NCBI RefSeq assembly: GCF_947493595.1
Contig: NZ_CANLRL010000001.1
Location: forward strand, 806,001 to 870,000
Source: an uncultured Shimia sp.
GTDB lineage: Bacteria; Pseudomonadota; Alphaproteobacteria; Rhodobacterales; Rhodobacteraceae
Length of the DNA stretch: 64,000 nt
Direction of reading: 5' to 3'
Part shown: positions 25,165 to 35,816 of the stretch, piece by piece
Position numbering within the stretch: position 1 is the first letter of the stretch
How the letters are laid out: each line of letters opens with the position of its first letter
Notes under the pieces: generated by a model
Seen by the model: only the letters and a program-made list of their open reading frames with translations
Database searches by the model: none
What the model was told of the DNA's origin: nothing
Translations under genes and position numbers: made by a program

Positions 25165-26460
25165 TTAGCGGTTTTCGATATCGGTGTAGGAACGCACGTC
25201 TTCGCCAAGGTACAGCTGACGCGGGCGGCCGATTTTATGCGCTGGATCGGAGAGCTGTTCTTTCCACTGGGAAATCCAGCCAACGGTGCGCGACAGCGCA
25301 AAGATTGGCGTGAACATCGAGGTTGGGAAGCCCATCGCCTCGAGGATGATGCCGGAGTAGAAGTCCACGTTCGGGAACAGCTTCTTCTCTTTGAAGTATG
25401 GGTCGCTTAGCGCGATGCGCTCCAGTTCAGACGCCACTTGCAGCAGCGGGTTGTCGTCAACACCCAGCAACTCCAGCACTTCGTCGGCGGACTGTTTCAT
25501 CACGGTCGCACGGGGGTCCATGTTTTTGTAAACACGGTGGCCAAAGCCCATCAGACGGAACGGATCGTTCTTGTCTTTAGCGCGCTCGATGAATTCCGGG
25601 ATACGGTCTACGGAGCCGATTTCCTTCAGCATCTCCAGGCATGCCTGGTTTGCACCACCGTGGGCGGGGCCCCAAAGGCAGGCGATGCCGGCCGCGATAC
25701 AGGCAAACGGGTTGGCACCGGAAGAGGACGCCAGGCGCACTGTGGAGGTCGACGCGTTCTGCTCGTGATCGGCGTGCAGCGTGAAGATACGGTCCATGGC
25801 GCGGGACAGGATCGGGTTCACTTCGTAGTCTTCAGCAGGCACGGCAAAGCACATGCGCAGGAAGTTGGAGGCGTAGTCCAGATCATTGCGTGGGGAGATG
25901 AACGGCTGACCGATGGTGTATTTGTAGGCCATTGCCGCGATGGTTGGCATCTTCGCGATCAGGCGGTGGGACGCGACTTCACGCTGACGAGGATCGGAGA
26001 TGTCTGTGGAGTCGTGGTAGAACGCGGACATGGCGCCAACCACACCCACCATAATCGCCATCGGGTGTGCGTCACGGCGGAAGCCGCGGAAGAAGTTGAC
26101 CATCTGCTCATGCAGCATGGTGTGGCGGGTGATGGTGGTTTCGAATTCTTCCAGTTCAGCTGCGTTTGGCAGGGCGCCGTACAGCAGGAGGTAGCAGACT
26201 TCGAGATAGTGGGACTGACCAGCCAGCTCACCAATAGGGTAGCCGCGGTGGGTCAGGATGCCTTCTTCACCGTCAATATAGGTGATGGTGGATTCACAGG
26301 AGGCGGTGGAGGTGAAACCTGGATCATAGGTGAACACACCAGCCTGACCATAGAGTTTGCGGATGTCGAGCACATCCGGGCCCGTCGTTGGCGAGTGGAT
26401 CGGCAAGTCGTAGTTTTTGCCGTCAATCGTAAGCGTGGCGGTTTTTGGGGCCTCGGACAT
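25165..26460 (-). CDS. gltA: Citrate synthase GltA
   Basis: Citrate synthase condenses oxaloacetate and acetyl-CoA at the entry of the TCA cycle. The 431-residue protein is of the hexameric type II size. It shows [18 protein letters not shown], the active-site His in the [15 protein letters not shown] region, and [14 protein letters not shown] with the second catalytic His; the conserved Asp follows in NVDFYSG. AGGAAGG precedes the ATG. A terminator sits between it and the upstream gltX, so it probably has its own promoter or depends on readthrough. Confidence 0.97.
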   Translation of the reverse strand: MSEAPKTATLTIDGKNYDLPIHSPTTGPDVLDIRKLYGQAGVFTYDPGFTSTASCESTITYIDGEEGILTHRGYPIGELAGQSHYLEVCYLLLYGALPNAAELEEFETTITRHTMLHEQMVNFFRGFRRDAHPMAIMVGVVGAMSAFYHDSTDISDPRQREVASHRLIAKMPTIAAMAYKYTIGQPFISPRNDLDYASNFLRMCFAVPAEDYEVNPILSRAMDRIFTLHADHEQNASTSTVRLASSSGANPFACIAAGIACLWGPAHGGANQACLEMLKEIGSVDRIPEFIERAKDKNDPFRLMGFGHRVYKNMDPRATVMKQSADEVLELLGVDDNPLLQVASELERIALSDPYFKEKKLFPNVDFYSGIILEAMGFPTSMFTPIFALSRTVGWISQWKEQLSDPAHKIGRPRQLYLGEDVRSYTDIENR

Positions 26461-26476
26461 GGCAGTTTTCCTTCCT

Positions 26477-26505
26477 AAAAAGCCGGGGACGCGGATCGCC
26501 CCGGC
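26477..26505 (-). terminator. Terminator between gltX and gltA
   Basis: GCCGGGG and CCCCGGC pair around a 10-base loop and are followed on the minus strand by TTTTT. The tract ends immediately before the gltA ribosome-binding site, leaving almost no room for a downstream promoter. Confidence 0.7.
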
Positions 26506-26545
26506 GCGTTGTGTCTGCGACGTCTTAAGGCCCGGTAAACAGGCT

Positions 26546-27961
26546 TTATTCCGTCACGTCATCTTTGGCGGCGTCAGTCAGACGCGCGAGAGATTCCTCG
26601 CGTCCCAGCACAAGCATCATGTCAAAGACGCTTGGGGTCGCAGCCCGGCCAGCCAGCGCCGCCCGAAGCGGGCCCGCCATCTTGCCAAACTTGATTTCAT
26701 TGGCTTCACAGTAGCTGCTCGTTACAGCCTCAAGCCCTTCACGCGTCCAGCTAGCATTTTGCAGCTGCGGCGTCAAATCATTCAGTATACCACGGGATAC
26801 TGAATCGAGATTTTTCGCGGCTTTGGCTTCGACCTCAATTGGTCGTGAAGTCAAAGCAAAGTGAGCCTTTTCAAGGAGATCGGGGAAGGTCTTCGCGCGA
26901 TCTTTGAGGCAATACAGCGCATCCCGTAGTAATACGGTTTGCGGCTCACTCAACGCCGGCTGGTCCGCGGCTTCAAGATAGCTCACAATCTCTTGCAGCA
27001 ATGCAGCATCGTCGCTCACGGCGTTGTGTTGTCCACAGATGTTCTCCAGTTTCTTGGTGTCAAAGCGGGCCGGACTTTTGCCAATGCCATCCAGATCAAA
27101 CCAGTCTTTAGCCTGCGCGTCGGTGAAAAACTCGTCATCACCATGGCTCCAGCCGAGGCGCGCGAGGTAGTTGCGCATTCCAGCGGCAGGGTAGCCCATG
27201 GCTTGGTATTCCTGCGCCCCAAGTGCGCCGTGACGTTTGGAGAGCTTTTTGCCGTCGGCGCCATGGATCAGCGGAATATGTGCGTAGACAGGCAGGTCCC
27301 AGCCCATGGCCTCATAAATCATCATCTGACGTGCGGCATTGTTGAGGTGATCATCCCCGCGGATCACATGGGTCACGCCCATGTCGTGGTCATCTACAAC
27401 AACTGCCAACATGTAGACCGGTGTGCCATCGGAGCGTAACAGGATCATGTCATCCAGCTGCTCGTTGCGGATGGTCACATCGCCCTGCACCTGATCGCGG
27501 ATCACTGTGCTGCCCTCGCGTGGGGCTTTAATACGGATCACATAGGGCGCGTCTGGATGGGTAGCGGCATCGGCGTCGCGCCAAGGGCTGCGGTAATGGG
27601 TTGATTTGCCAGCGGCGCGGGCCTCATCACGGAAGGCGGCAATTTCGTCTTGGGTGGCAAAACACTTGTAGGCTTTGCCTTCGTCCAAGAGCTGAAGCGC
27701 GACCTCGGCATGCCGTTTGGCACCTTCAAACTGGCTGACAACCTCACCATCGTGGTCCAAACCCAGCCAATTCAAGCCTTGCAAAATGGCTGTGGTGGCT
27801 TCTGGTGTGGAGCGTTCACGGTCGGTGTCTTCGATACGCAGCAGAAATTTACCGCCGCGACCACGGGCATAAAGCCAGTTGAACAGCGCCGTACGTGCGC
27901 CGCCGATGTGCAGATAACCGGTGGGCGATGGGGCAAAACGGGTGACGACCTGGCCTGTCAT
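26546..27961 (-). CDS. gltX: Glutamyl-tRNA synthetase GltX
   Basis: The 471-residue class I synthetase charges tRNA-Glu and, in organisms without GlnRS, also tRNA-Gln for amidation. The HIGH-type motif is HIGG in [22 protein letters not shown] (residues 9-30) and the KMSKS equivalent is KLSKRHG. The C-terminal anticodon-binding part is complete. The ATG at 27961 is preceded by AAAGG at a long spacing. It is divergent from comEC across 80 bases. Confidence 0.96.
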   Translation of the reverse strand: MTGQVVTRFAPSPTGYLHIGGARTALFNWLYARGRGGKFLLRIEDTDRERSTPEATTAILQGLNWLGLDHDGEVVSQFEGAKRHAEVALQLLDEGKAYKCFATQDEIAAFRDEARAAGKSTHYRSPWRDADAATHPDAPYVIRIKAPREGSTVIRDQVQGDVTIRNEQLDDMILLRSDGTPVYMLAVVVDDHDMGVTHVIRGDDHLNNAARQMMIYEAMGWDLPVYAHIPLIHGADGKKLSKRHGALGAQEYQAMGYPAAGMRNYLARLGWSHGDDEFFTDAQAKDWFDLDGIGKSPARFDTKKLENICGQHNAVSDDAALLQEIVSYLEAADQPALSEPQTVLLRDALYCLKDRAKTFPDLLEKAHFALTSRPIEVEAKAAKNLDSVSRGILNDLTPQLQNASWTREGLEAVTSSYCEANEIKFGKMAGPLRAALAGRAATPSVFDMMLVLGREESLARLTDAAKDDVTE

Positions 27962-28041
27962 AGCGGGCTTAACCTTTCAGTAACCATTGGGGTTCTAGCG
28001 TTGAGGCACTGTCTAGCGACACGGGTAAGAGAGGACAAGGC

Positions 28042-30084
28042 TTGCGCGTCGTCACATTATTGCGGGCATCTCTTCTGAACCAACGCGGGCATCTGTTTTG
28101 CTGGGTGCCGGTGTGTTTGGGGGTGGGGATCGGGATTTATTTTGCGCTGCCGGTAGAACCTGCTGTTGCGGTGTTGGTTGGGATCGGGCTGATTTCCTTG
28201 GGGTTTGTGTGGTTGACGATCGGTCAGGAGGCTGATGTCGCGGCGTGCTTTTGGCTTGTTGCACTTGTTCTGGCCGGAGTGGTTATCGCTGGCGCCCGGG
28301 CCCATCGCGTGTCGGGGCCGGTTTTGGAGTTTCGATACTATGGCGCGATTGAAGGGCGGATTGTTGCGATTGATCGATCTGCGTCCGATGCTATGCGGCT
28401 GACATTGGAAGATGTCCGGTTGAGCCGGGTAACACCAGAGAACACACCCAAACGAGTGCGGGTATCGCTGCATGGAGACCACGTCGGCACCACGCCAACA
28501 GCAGGTAAATTGATTGGTACTACTGGACATTTGTCGCCACCGTCTGGCCCGGTTGAGCCTGGCGGGTTTGATTTCCAGCGCCACGCCTGGTTCAAGCAAA
28601 TCGGGGCGGTGGGCTATACCCGTGTCCCGGTGCTGGCATTGGCACCGCAAGAGAACAGCGGCGGGATTTATGGGTTTCGCATGCGGTTGTCCGCTGCCAT
28701 TCAAACTCGCATGGCCCCGGATGTGGCCGGGTTTGCCGCCGCGGTGACCACCGGTGACCGTAGCGGGATCTCTGAGACCGTTACAGAGTCGCTGAGGGGC
28801 GCCAATCTCGCGCATTTGCTGGCGATTTCAGGCCTGCACATGGGGTTGTTGGCGGGGTTTGTTTTTGGCGCCGTGCGGTTCTGTATCGCGTTGGCGCCAA
28901 CGGTCGCGCTGCGGGTCGATGGAAAGAAAATTGCCGCTTGTGCGTCGCTCTTGGCGGCCACCGGGTATTTGATGCTGTCCGGTGGGGCGGTGTCCACAGA
29001 ACGGGCGTATGTTATGACCTTGGTGGTGCTTGTGGCGGTGCTGTTGGATCGGCGCGCGTTGACGGTGCGGGCGGTGGCTGTGGCGGCAACTGTTGTGTTG
29101 GTGTTGCAGCCCGAGGCGCTGATGGGGCCGGGGTTTCAGATGTCTTTTGCAGCCACAGCAGCGCTGGTCGGCGTGTTTGGCTGGTTGCGGGATAGGCAAT
29201 GGCAAATGGGGCCAAAATGGCTGCGCCCGGTGTCTGCCGTGGTGGTGTCTTCGCTGGTGGCAGGGCTGGCGACCGCGCCGTTTGCAGCAATGCATTTCAA
29301 CCATGTGGCGCATTACGGCTTGTTGGCCAACGTGCTGTCTGTGCCCGTCATGGGCGTTTTGGTGGTGCCATCGGCTGTGATTGCCGCGGTTTTGGCGCCT
29401 TTGGGTCTTGAGGCGATTCCACTGTGGGTCATGGAGCAAGGGTTGCGGTGGATTGTGACCGTGGCGAAGTTTGTCAGCGGTCTGGAGGGCGCACGTGGTA
29501 CGGTGCCCAGCGGTGGCGTTTGGGTGCTGCCATTGATTGCTTTTGGAGGGCTGTGGTTGCTTTTATGGCAGGGCCCTGCACGACTTGGTGGAATTGCCAC
29601 GATTGTCGCTGGGTTCTGGCTGTGGAGCGTGGCAGTCCGGCCTGATGTTCTAATCTCAGACACCGGTGGTTTGGTCGGAGTAATGACGCCGCAAGGGCGC
29701 GCTCTGTCCAAAGCCAAAGGACAGGGATTTGTTGCAGAGAACTGGTTAGAGAATGACGGCAGTCAGCGCGATCAGCCTGCGGCAGCGAGCCTGTGGCCCG
29801 GAGGGGAAAGTCGTGTGCCGTTTATCGACTTGGCCGGAGGTGGTCGGTTGATCCATGTGCAGGGAAAAACCGGCAAGGCGCTGTTTGAGGGCTGCGTACC
29901 TGGAGATATTGTTGTGTTTTCAACGGGTTTTGATGGGCAGTTGCCGTGTCAAACCTTCGACATAGAAGACCTAGAGGCGCTTGGGGCTGTGGCACTGCAA
30001 TTTGAGGAGGCGTCCACCTCTCGCAAAACGGCCCGCGAGGTGGCGGGCCGTCGGTTGTGGAATGATGCTGAGACGCGCGATTAG
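28042..30084 (+). CDS. ComEC/Rec2-family DNA-uptake membrane protein
   Basis: ComEC forms the inner-membrane channel for single-stranded DNA during natural transformation. The 680-residue protein has an N-terminal membrane/OB region, a Competence domain with [19 protein letters not shown] (about residues 254-272) and about ten membrane helices up to residue 530. The C-terminal part of about 150 residues lacks the HxHxDH metallo-beta-lactamase motif of full ComEC proteins. The TTG at 28042 is the likely start, with AGAGGA 6-7 bases upstream. It converges on lexA with a 4-base overlap of stops, and its last codons contain the lexA terminator. Confidence 0.88.
   Translation: MRVVTLLRASLLNQRGHLFCWVPVCLGVGIGIYFALPVEPAVAVLVGIGLISLGFVWLTIGQEADVAACFWLVALVLAGVVIAGARAHRVSGPVLEFRYYGAIEGRIVAIDRSASDAMRLTLEDVRLSRVTPENTPKRVRVSLHGDHVGTTPTAGKLIGTTGHLSPPSGPVEPGGFDFQRHAWFKQIGAVGYTRVPVLALAPQENSGGIYGFRMRLSAAIQTRMAPDVAGFAAAVTTGDRSGISETVTESLRGANLAHLLAISGLHMGLLAGFVFGAVRFCIALAPTVALRVDGKKIAACASLLAATGYLMLSGGAVSTERAYVMTLVVLVAVLLDRRALTVRAVAVAATVVLVLQPEALMGPGFQMSFAATAALVGVFGWLRDRQWQMGPKWLRPVSAVVVSSLVAGLATAPFAAMHFNHVAHYGLLANVLSVPVMGVLVVPSAVIAAVLAPLGLEAIPLWVMEQGLRWIVTVAKFVSGLEGARGTVPSGGVWVLPLIAFGGLWLLLWQGPARLGGIATIVAGFWLWSVAVRPDVLISDTGGLVGVMTPQGRALSKAKGQGFVAENWLENDGSQRDQPAAASLWPGGESRVPFIDLAGGGRLIHVQGKTGKALFEGCVPGDIVVFSTGFDGQLPCQTFDIEDLEALGAVALQFEEASTSRKTAREVAGRRLWNDAETRD
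30024..30051 (-). terminator. lexA terminator embedded in the comEC coding end
   Basis: ACGGCCCGC and GCGGGCCGT form a 9-bp stem with a 6-base loop. On the minus strand the stem is followed by a TTTT run and lies 29 bases after the lexA stop. The whole structure is inside the final codons of comEC. Confidence 0.7.
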
Positions 30085-30794
30085 TAGGTACGGATCAGCC
30101 CGACCAATTTACCCTGCACTTTGACCTTGTCTTCGGGGTAAACGCGGGTCTCATAAGCTGGGTTGGCGGCCTCAAGCGCAATTGATGTGCCATTGTGGTG
30201 GAACTTTTTCAGGGTGGCTTCCTGATCTTCCACCAGCGCCACCACGATGTCGCCATTGTCCGCTGTGGTGGTTTCCGAGAGGATCACCACATCGCCGTTG
30301 TTGATGCCGGCGTCGATCATGGAATCGCCTTTGACTTCAAGCGCGTAGTGGTTTTGACCCACTGACAGCATCTGGCCGGGCACTGCAACATGGTGGTCAA
30401 CATGGCTGATCGCTTCGATCGGGACACCCGCGGCGATTTTGCCCATGACGGGCAACTCACGTGCGAAGAGTTGCACCTCGTCTGGCGTGACATTGGCGGC
30501 TTGTGCAGGCGACGGATGTGGACCGTCGATCACTTTTGGATTGAAGCCCGCCGTTGGCGCGGACGGCGCGCCGCCCATGCTTTCGGGTAGTTTCACAATC
30601 TCAATCGCGCGGGCGCGGTGGGCGAGGCGGCGGATAAAACCGCGTTCTTCCAATGCGGTGATCAGGCGGTGGATGCCTGATTTCGACCGCAAATCCAGCG
30701 CGTCTTTCATTTCGTCAAAGCTGGGTGGCACCCCGTCTTTTTGCAGACGGGTGTGAATGAATTCCAGCAGGTCTAGTTGCTTTTTGGTCAGCAT
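30081..30794 (-). CDS. lexA: SOS repressor LexA
   Basis: LexA represses DNA-damage genes until RecA filaments trigger its self-cleavage. The 237-residue protein has an N-terminal winged helix (residues 1-68) and a C-terminal S24 peptidase domain with cleavage site Ala122-Gly123, catalytic Ser158 (KGDSMID) and Lys196 (ATLKKF). The linker of about 50 residues is longer than in E. coli, as is common in alphaproteobacteria. A GTTC-N7-GTTC box 36 bases before the start indicates autoregulation. Confidence 0.97.
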   Translation of the reverse strand: MLTKKQLDLLEFIHTRLQKDGVPPSFDEMKDALDLRSKSGIHRLITALEERGFIRRLAHRARAIEIVKLPESMGGAPSAPTAGFNPKVIDGPHPSPAQAANVTPDEVQLFARELPVMGKIAAGVPIEAISHVDHHVAVPGQMLSVGQNHYALEVKGDSMIDAGINNGDVVILSETTTADNGDIVVALVEDQEATLKKFHHNGTSIALEAANPAYETRVYPEDKVKVQGKLVGLIRTY

Positions 30795-30830
30795 GCTCGA
30801 GGACCCCTAAATAGAGTGTGTCTTCCCCTC

Positions 30831-30845
30831 GTTCTACGCATGTTC
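30831..30845 (-). promoter_or_regulatory. LexA (SOS) box in the lexA promoter
   Basis: GTTC, seven bases, GTTC: an exact match to the direct-repeat SOS box known for Alphaproteobacteria. It lies 37-51 bases upstream of the lexA start. Confidence 0.85.
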
Positions 30846-30921
30846 TTGTTTTGTGTCAAAACTTTTATAGAACATAGCGGAAACAGATGCCGTGATGTGG
30901 TATGGCAACTAAGTGTTGCAA

Positions 30922-32097
30922 CTAGATTGGGATGTACTCCACGGCGGTGCCTGCGGGCCGTTCTGGTGCATTTGGCGGCACAACCAGAAGCGCGTTGGCG
31001 TCTGACAGTATTGACAGCAGAGAGCTGTCTTGATTGTCAAAAAGTGAGAGTTTTCCGTGCTCTACACGGGCGCGCATGTAGTGCTCACGCGGCCCGTTTG
31101 GGGGCATGGGCGTCGCTAAGGTGGCCGGAAGGCGCGGTGTGGGCGTTTCGCCGAGACCCAGCATGGCGCGGATCACTGGCAAAACAAAGACTTGGCCACA
31201 GACCATAGCAGACACGGGGTTGCCGGGCAGGCCAATCATCATAGCGCCATTCGCCAAAGTCCCGGCCATAAGCGGTTTGCCAGGGCGCATGGCAATTTTG
31301 TAGAAGCTGCGCTGCATGCCCAGATCTTGCGCCACATCGCCCACAAGATCGTGGTCTCCCACAGAAGCGCCGCCAATGGTGATCAGCAGGTCCGCATCGT
31401 CGATCAGATCAAAAGCGGCTTCCAGCGAGACGCGGTTGTCCCGCGCGATCGGCAACAGGCGGGCCTCGCAGCCTGCGTCGCGCAGCATGGCCTGTAGGCC
31501 AAAGCTGTTGGAGGCGATGATTTGTTCGGGGCCGGGTGTTTCACCGGGCATGACCAACTCATCGCCGGTAGACAGGATCGCCACTTTGGGGCGGCGTGTC
31601 ACAGGGACCTCGGCGATGTTCATGGAGGCCATCAGGGCGACGTCCGACGGGCGTAGAACTCGAGGGGCCGCGATGGTTTGACCTACTTTGAAGTCGCCTC
31701 CCAAGGGCCTGATATGAAACCCTTTGTCGAGGTTGCTTGACAGCGTGATTACATTGCCATCGCGGGTCACATCTTCCTGGATGATCACGCGGTCTGCGCC
31801 TTCTGGCACCGGCGCGCCGGTGAAGATACGTACAGCTTGGCCTGCCGCGACGGTGCCGTCAAAGGCGTGTCCGGCGGCGGCTTCGCCAATCACGTCATAG
31901 GATTTTCCGGGCGCAGTACCCTCGGAAACGATGGCATAGCCATCCATTGCGGAGGCGGAAAACGGAGGCTGATCGCGGTTTGCACTGACCGGCTCTGCCA
32001 GAGTGCGCCCATTGGCTTGAGCCAGCGGGACGGTTTCCACTGGCAGCTGTTTGGTGAGTGCTAAGAGATGTGTGAGCGCGTCAGCAACCGAGATCAT
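30922..32097 (-). CDS. moeA: Molybdopterin molybdenumtransferase MoeA
   Basis: MoeA inserts molybdate into adenylylated molybdopterin to give the molybdenum cofactor. The 391-residue protein shows the family segments SAMDGYAI (about residues 49-56), [10 protein letters not shown] (about 92-101), the MoCF-binding STGDEL (about 176-181), the GGASVGDHD substrate loop and GLPGNPVSA. Its ATG overlaps the moaC stop by 4 bases (ATGA), so it ends the trpG-trpD-ung-trpC-moaC-moeA operon. No terminator is evident before lexA. Confidence 0.96.
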   Translation of the reverse strand: MISVADALTHLLALTKQLPVETVPLAQANGRTLAEPVSANRDQPPFSASAMDGYAIVSEGTAPGKSYDVIGEAAAGHAFDGTVAAGQAVRIFTGAPVPEGADRVIIQEDVTRDGNVITLSSNLDKGFHIRPLGGDFKVGQTIAAPRVLRPSDVALMASMNIAEVPVTRRPKVAILSTGDELVMPGETPGPEQIIASNSFGLQAMLRDAGCEARLLPIARDNRVSLEAAFDLIDDADLLITIGGASVGDHDLVGDVAQDLGMQRSFYKIAMRPGKPLMAGTLANGAMMIGLPGNPVSAMVCGQVFVLPVIRAMLGLGETPTPRLPATLATPMPPNGPREHYMRARVEHGKLSLFDNQDSSLLSILSDANALLVVPPNAPERPAGTAVEYIPI

Positions 32098-32585
32098 TTT
32101 GCTTCGTAACGCCCTGATTTACCGCCGTCTTTGAGGATCACGCGGATGCCGCCGATTTCCATGGCTTTGTCGATTGCTTTGGACATGTCATAGACTGTCA
32201 GCGCGGCGACATTGACGGCGGTGAGGGCTTCCATTTCGACACCGGTTTGACCAGTGGTTTTTACCGTGGCCTCAACACGCACACCGGGAAGTGTGGCGTC
32301 TGGTGTCAATTCAACAGTCACTTTGGTAATTGGCAGTGGGTGACATAGCGGGATCAGGTCGGCGCATTTCTTAGCGCCCATGATACCGGCAAGGCGTGCC
32401 ACGCCCAGCACGTCACCTTTTTTGGCGCGGCCTTCGTTGATAATGTCAAAGGTGGCCGGGGCCATTTTGATCCAACCTTCGGCGGTGGCGACACGAGACG
32501 TGACTGCCTTTTCAGAGACATCCACCATATGGGCGTCGCCCTTGGTGTTAAAATGGGTCAGGCCAGACGCGTGGGTGTCGCTCAT
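32094..32585 (-). CDS. moaC: Cyclic pyranopterin monophosphate synthase MoaC
   Basis: MoaC acts after MoaA to form cPMP, the first stable molybdenum cofactor intermediate. The 163-residue protein contains [18 protein letters not shown] near the start, [14 protein letters not shown] (about residues 70-83) and the [21 protein letters not shown] segment. The ATG at 32585 overlaps the trpC stop by one base (TGATG); the GTG one codon earlier is less likely. Linking molybdenum cofactor genes to trp genes is common in alphaproteobacteria. Confidence 0.96.
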   Translation of the reverse strand: MSDTHASGLTHFNTKGDAHMVDVSEKAVTSRVATAEGWIKMAPATFDIINEGRAKKGDVLGVARLAGIMGAKKCADLIPLCHPLPITKVTVELTPDATLPGVRVEATVKTTGQTGVEMEALTAVNVAALTVYDMSKAIDKAMEIGGIRVILKDGGKSGRYEAK

Positions 32586-33400
32586 CACATGCCCCCCATG
32601 GCATTCAGAGGATTGGCGAGCAGTGTACGGGTGGCGGTGGCCACGTCGTCCTGCCGCATCAGGCTTTCACCAATCAGGAAGGTGCGGGCGCCGTAGCGGG
32701 CCATGTCGGCCAACTCAGCAGGTGTGTTCAAGCCGCTTTCACAGACAATCAGACGGTCCTCCGGCACCAGCTTGGACAGGGTGCGGGTGGTGTCGAGCGT
32801 GGTCTCAAAGGTTTTGAGATTGCGGTTGTTGATGCCCATGAGTGGGGATTTGAGTTGGCTTGCGCGTTCCAGTTCCTCGCGGTCATGCACCTCCAGCAGC
32901 ACGTCCATGTTCCAGCTAAAGGCCGCTTCTTCGAGTTCCTGCGCCTGCGCGTCGCTTACGGAGGCTAGAATGATCAGGATGCAGTCGGCCCCAAGCGCGC
33001 GGGCTTCGGCCACCTGATAGGTGTCATACATGAAGTCTTTGCGCAGCGCGGGCAGGCTGGTGGCGTTGCGGGCTTCGGTCAGGAAGGATTTTTGGCCCTG
33101 AAAGCTAGGCGTGTCTGTCAACACGGACAGGCAAGTTGCGCCGCCTTCTTCATAGGCTTTGGCCAGTTCCGGCGGGTTGAAGTCTTCGCGGATGAGGCCT
33201 TTGGAAGGCGAGGCTTTTTTGACCTCGGCGATCAGGCCGTAGCCTTCGCGGGCGGCCTTGTGCAGCGCGTCGGAAAAGCCGCGGGTTGGGCTGGCTTCGC
33301 GCGCCTCGGCTTCAACCGCCTCCAGAGGTTTGGCAGCCTTGTCGGCAGCCACTTCTTCCAGCTTGTAAGCTTTGATTTTGTCCAGAACGGTCTCGGTCAT
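32585..33400 (-). CDS. trpC: Indole-3-glycerol phosphate synthase TrpC
   Basis: TrpC closes the indole ring in tryptophan synthesis. The 271-residue monofunctional protein has the family features [10 protein letters not shown] (about residues 58-67), [36 protein letters not shown] and CESGLNT. Its ATG overlaps the ung stop by 4 bases. Confidence 0.97.
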   Translation of the reverse strand: MTETVLDKIKAYKLEEVAADKAAKPLEAVEAEAREASPTRGFSDALHKAAREGYGLIAEVKKASPSKGLIREDFNPPELAKAYEEGGATCLSVLTDTPSFQGQKSFLTEARNATSLPALRKDFMYDTYQVAEARALGADCILIILASVSDAQAQELEEAAFSWNMDVLLEVHDREELERASQLKSPLMGINNRNLKTFETTLDTTRTLSKLVPEDRLIVCESGLNTPAELADMARYGARTFLIGESLMRQDDVATATRTLLANPLNAMGGM

Positions 33401-34065
33401 GCGTCAGTCCAGTTTATCGGTGTGTCGCCTTGGTCGGCGAGCCATGTGTTGATGGTTGAAAACGGGCGGGAGCCGAAAAATCCGCGACGCGCGGAAAGCG
33501 GCGATGGGTGTGCCGTCTCAATCATCAGATGTTGGCCGCCATCTTTAGGCGATGTGATGTGAGGTGCAAGGGCTTGAGCCTGTTTTCCCCACAGGACAAA
33601 AGCCGTAGGACGGCGGGCGGAGATGTCGGCCAGAACCTGGTGTGCCAGGGTTTGCCAGCCGAGGGCTTTATGGCCGTTGGCGTCGCCCGCTGGCACCGAG
33701 AGCACGGTGTTGAGCAGGAGCACGCCTTGTTCCGCCCAGAAGCGTAGGTCGCCGCTTTGTAGGGTTGCACCAAGATCTTCCTGCAACTCTTTGTAAATAT
33801 TATTTAATGATCGAGGCAGGGGACTTACGTCTGGTTCTACTGAGAAAGACAGGCCATGGGCGTGGCCGGGCGTTGGGTATGGGTCCTGACCCAGAATGAC
33901 AACGCGCACGTCCTGTGGTGCCACGGCTTCAAGTGCGGCAAAGCGTTGAACCGCGGGAGGAAGAATCTCCCGCGGGTCGTTTTGGATTTGTGCGTCGATG
34001 TCTGGCCAGCAGTCCGTGAAGAACGGCAGATGCGCCCAGTGGTAGGGCGGATGGGCTGTGCTCAT
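33397..34065 (-). CDS. ung: Uracil-DNA glycosylase (family 1)
   Basis: Ung removes uracil from DNA and starts base excision repair. The 222-residue protein has the water-activating loop GQDPY (residues 59-63, catalytic Asp61) in [17 protein letters not shown] and the DNA-intercalation loop [13 protein letters not shown] near the C-terminus. E. coli Ung has His after GQDPY; here it is Pro. The gene sits between trpD and trpC with 4-base overlaps on both sides, so it is translated as part of the tryptophan operon, an odd place for a repair gene. Confidence 0.95.
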   Translation of the reverse strand: MSTAHPPYHWAHLPFFTDCWPDIDAQIQNDPREILPPAVQRFAALEAVAPQDVRVVILGQDPYPTPGHAHGLSFSVEPDVSPLPRSLNNIYKELQEDLGATLQSGDLRFWAEQGVLLLNTVLSVPAGDANGHKALGWQTLAHQVLADISARRPTAFVLWGKQAQALAPHITSPKDGGQHLMIETAHPSPLSARRGFFGSRPFSTINTWLADQGDTPINWTDA

Positions 34066-35081
34066 GCCGCAGAGGTGACTTTGGCCAATGCGGCCACTTT
34101 GCCTTTGGCAGCACCGGAGTCGATGCTTTCGCGGGCCTTTTCAACACCTTCGCGCAGGTCGCTTGCTGCATCTGCAACGACTAATGCGGCGGCAGAATTG
34201 AGCAAGACGGCATCGCGGTAAGCGCTTTGCGCCCCATCAAGCAGTGCACGGAAGGCGTTGGCATTGTCTTCGGGTGTGCCGCCGACGATGTCCTCAAACG
34301 GATGCACAGGAAGGCCTGCGTCCTCGGGGTGCAGCTCCACGTCTTTGACGGTGCCGTCACTTTCCAGAGCTGAGACCCAGCTCACGCCGGTGATGGTCAA
34401 CTCGTCGGTGCCATCGGATCCATGCACCAGCCAAGCGCGTTCGCTGCCCAATTGACCAAGGGTTTCAGCCATAGGGCGGATCAGATCGCGGGTGAAGGCG
34501 CCTGTCAATTGGCGTTTCACGCCCGCCGGGTTGGTCAGCGGGCCAAGGATGTTGAAAATGGTGCGGGTTCCAAGCTCGGCGCGGGTCGGCATCACATGGG
34601 CAATCGCCGGATGATGCATGGGCGCCATCATGAAAGCTATGCCACAGGTTTCCAATGCTTTCTCAACCACATCCGGGCCAACCATGACGTTGATGCCCAT
34701 CTGGGTTTGTACGTCAGCTGTGCCAGACTTGGAGCTCAGATTGCGGTTGCCGTGTTTGGCAACCGGCACGCCCGCACCAGCCGTCACAAAAGCGGTGGCG
34801 GTGGAGATGTTGAGCGTGTGCTTGCCGTCGCCGCCGGTTCCGACGATGTCAATGGCGCCGTCAGGTGCTTTCACTGCGTGGCATTTGGAGCGCATGACCG
34901 CTGCCGCGGCTGCATATTCATCCACGGTTTCGCCACGGGTGCGTAGAGCCATCAACAGACCGCCCATTTGGCTGGGCGTGGCTTCACCTTCAAACAAGAG
35001 TGTAAAGGCGTCTTCGGCCTCAGCGCGCGTCAATGGACGATCAGCCGCAGCGCCGATCAGGAATTTAATGTCGGCAGTCAT
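34062..35081 (-). CDS. trpD: Anthranilate phosphoribosyltransferase TrpD
   Basis: TrpD joins anthranilate to PRPP. The 339-residue protein shows the PRPP-binding [19 protein letters not shown] (about residues 81-99), [16 protein letters not shown] (about 109-124) and the anthranilate-binding [10 protein letters not shown]. Its start overlaps the trpG stop by 4 bases and its stop overlaps ung by 4. Confidence 0.97.
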   Translation of the reverse strand: MTADIKFLIGAAADRPLTRAEAEDAFTLLFEGEATPSQMGGLLMALRTRGETVDEYAAAAAVMRSKCHAVKAPDGAIDIVGTGGDGKHTLNISTATAFVTAGAGVPVAKHGNRNLSSKSGTADVQTQMGINVMVGPDVVEKALETCGIAFMMAPMHHPAIAHVMPTRAELGTRTIFNILGPLTNPAGVKRQLTGAFTRDLIRPMAETLGQLGSERAWLVHGSDGTDELTITGVSWVSALESDGTVKDVELHPEDAGLPVHPFEDIVGGTPEDNANAFRALLDGAQSAYRDAVLLNSAAALVVADAASDLREGVEKARESIDSGAAKGKVAALAKVTSAA

Positions 35082-35671
35082 GCGGCGGCATCCTCTTTGG
35101 CGGGCATCATGTCCAGAAAATTTTTGAGCAGGGCGTGGCCGTGCTCAGACGCGATGGATTCCGGGTGGAATTGCACGCCGTGGATGGGCAGTTCTTTGTG
35201 TTGCAGCCCCATGATGGTGCCATCGTCCAGTTCAGCGGTGATTTCCAGACAGTCCGGCAGTGTTGCGCGGTCCACCACAAGGGAGTGGTAACGTGTGGCT
35301 TCAAACGGGCTTGGCAGACCGGCAAAGAGACCTTTGCCAGTGTGTTTCATGGTGCCCATTTTGCCGTGAACAATCTCGTGACAGCGCACAACATCGCCGC
35401 CGAAGTGTTGACCGATGGTTTGGTGCCCCAAGCACACGCCCATCAGAGGTGTGCGGGTTTCGGCTGCGGCCGCCGTCAACGCCAGGCAGATGCCGGCCTG
35501 AGACGGGTCACAGGGACCGGGGGACAGAAGGATGCCCGACGGGTTCATGCCCATGGCGTCCTGAACGGTCAACGCGTCGTTTCGCCAGACCTGCACATCG
35601 GCGCCCATTTCGCCCAGGTAGTGCACAAGGTTGTAGGTGAAACTGTCGTAGTTATCGATCAGAAGCAGCAT
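35078..35671 (-). CDS. trpG: Anthranilate synthase glutaminase subunit TrpG/PabA
   Basis: This class I glutamine amidotransferase supplies ammonia to TrpE (and perhaps PabB). The 197-residue protein starts [14 protein letters not shown], has the nucleophile elbow GVCLGHQ with the catalytic Cys near residue 85, and HGVQFHPES with the catalytic His near 175. The frame is open far upstream through DNA antisense to the deacetylase gene; I reject that and use the ATG at 35671 with AGGGA upstream. It is the first gene of the trpG-moeA operon. trpE is not in the window. Confidence 0.95.
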   Translation of the reverse strand: MLLLIDNYDSFTYNLVHYLGEMGADVQVWRNDALTVQDAMGMNPSGILLSPGPCDPSQAGICLALTAAAAETRTPLMGVCLGHQTIGQHFGGDVVRCHEIVHGKMGTMKHTGKGLFAGLPSPFEATRYHSLVVDRATLPDCLEITAELDDGTIMGLQHKELPIHGVQFHPESIASEHGHALLKNFLDMMPAKEDAAA

Positions 35672-35816
35672 TTTGTCGGTTCTTTCCCTAAAGATGCAAA
35701 AGGGGTGGAGGCAGAGGGCCTGCTCGCGGTATACATGTTCAGGCTTGGCGCAGAGGGTCAAGAGGGGCAGGAGCAGGTCGCCCCATAAAATGGACGTAAA
35801 AGAGAGGCAGGCAGTC

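Noticed and set aside
30870..30884. Possible second LexA box (GAAC-N7-AAAC) before lexA
   Set aside because: One base off in the second half-site; the exact GTTC-N7-GTTC nearby explains SOS control without it.
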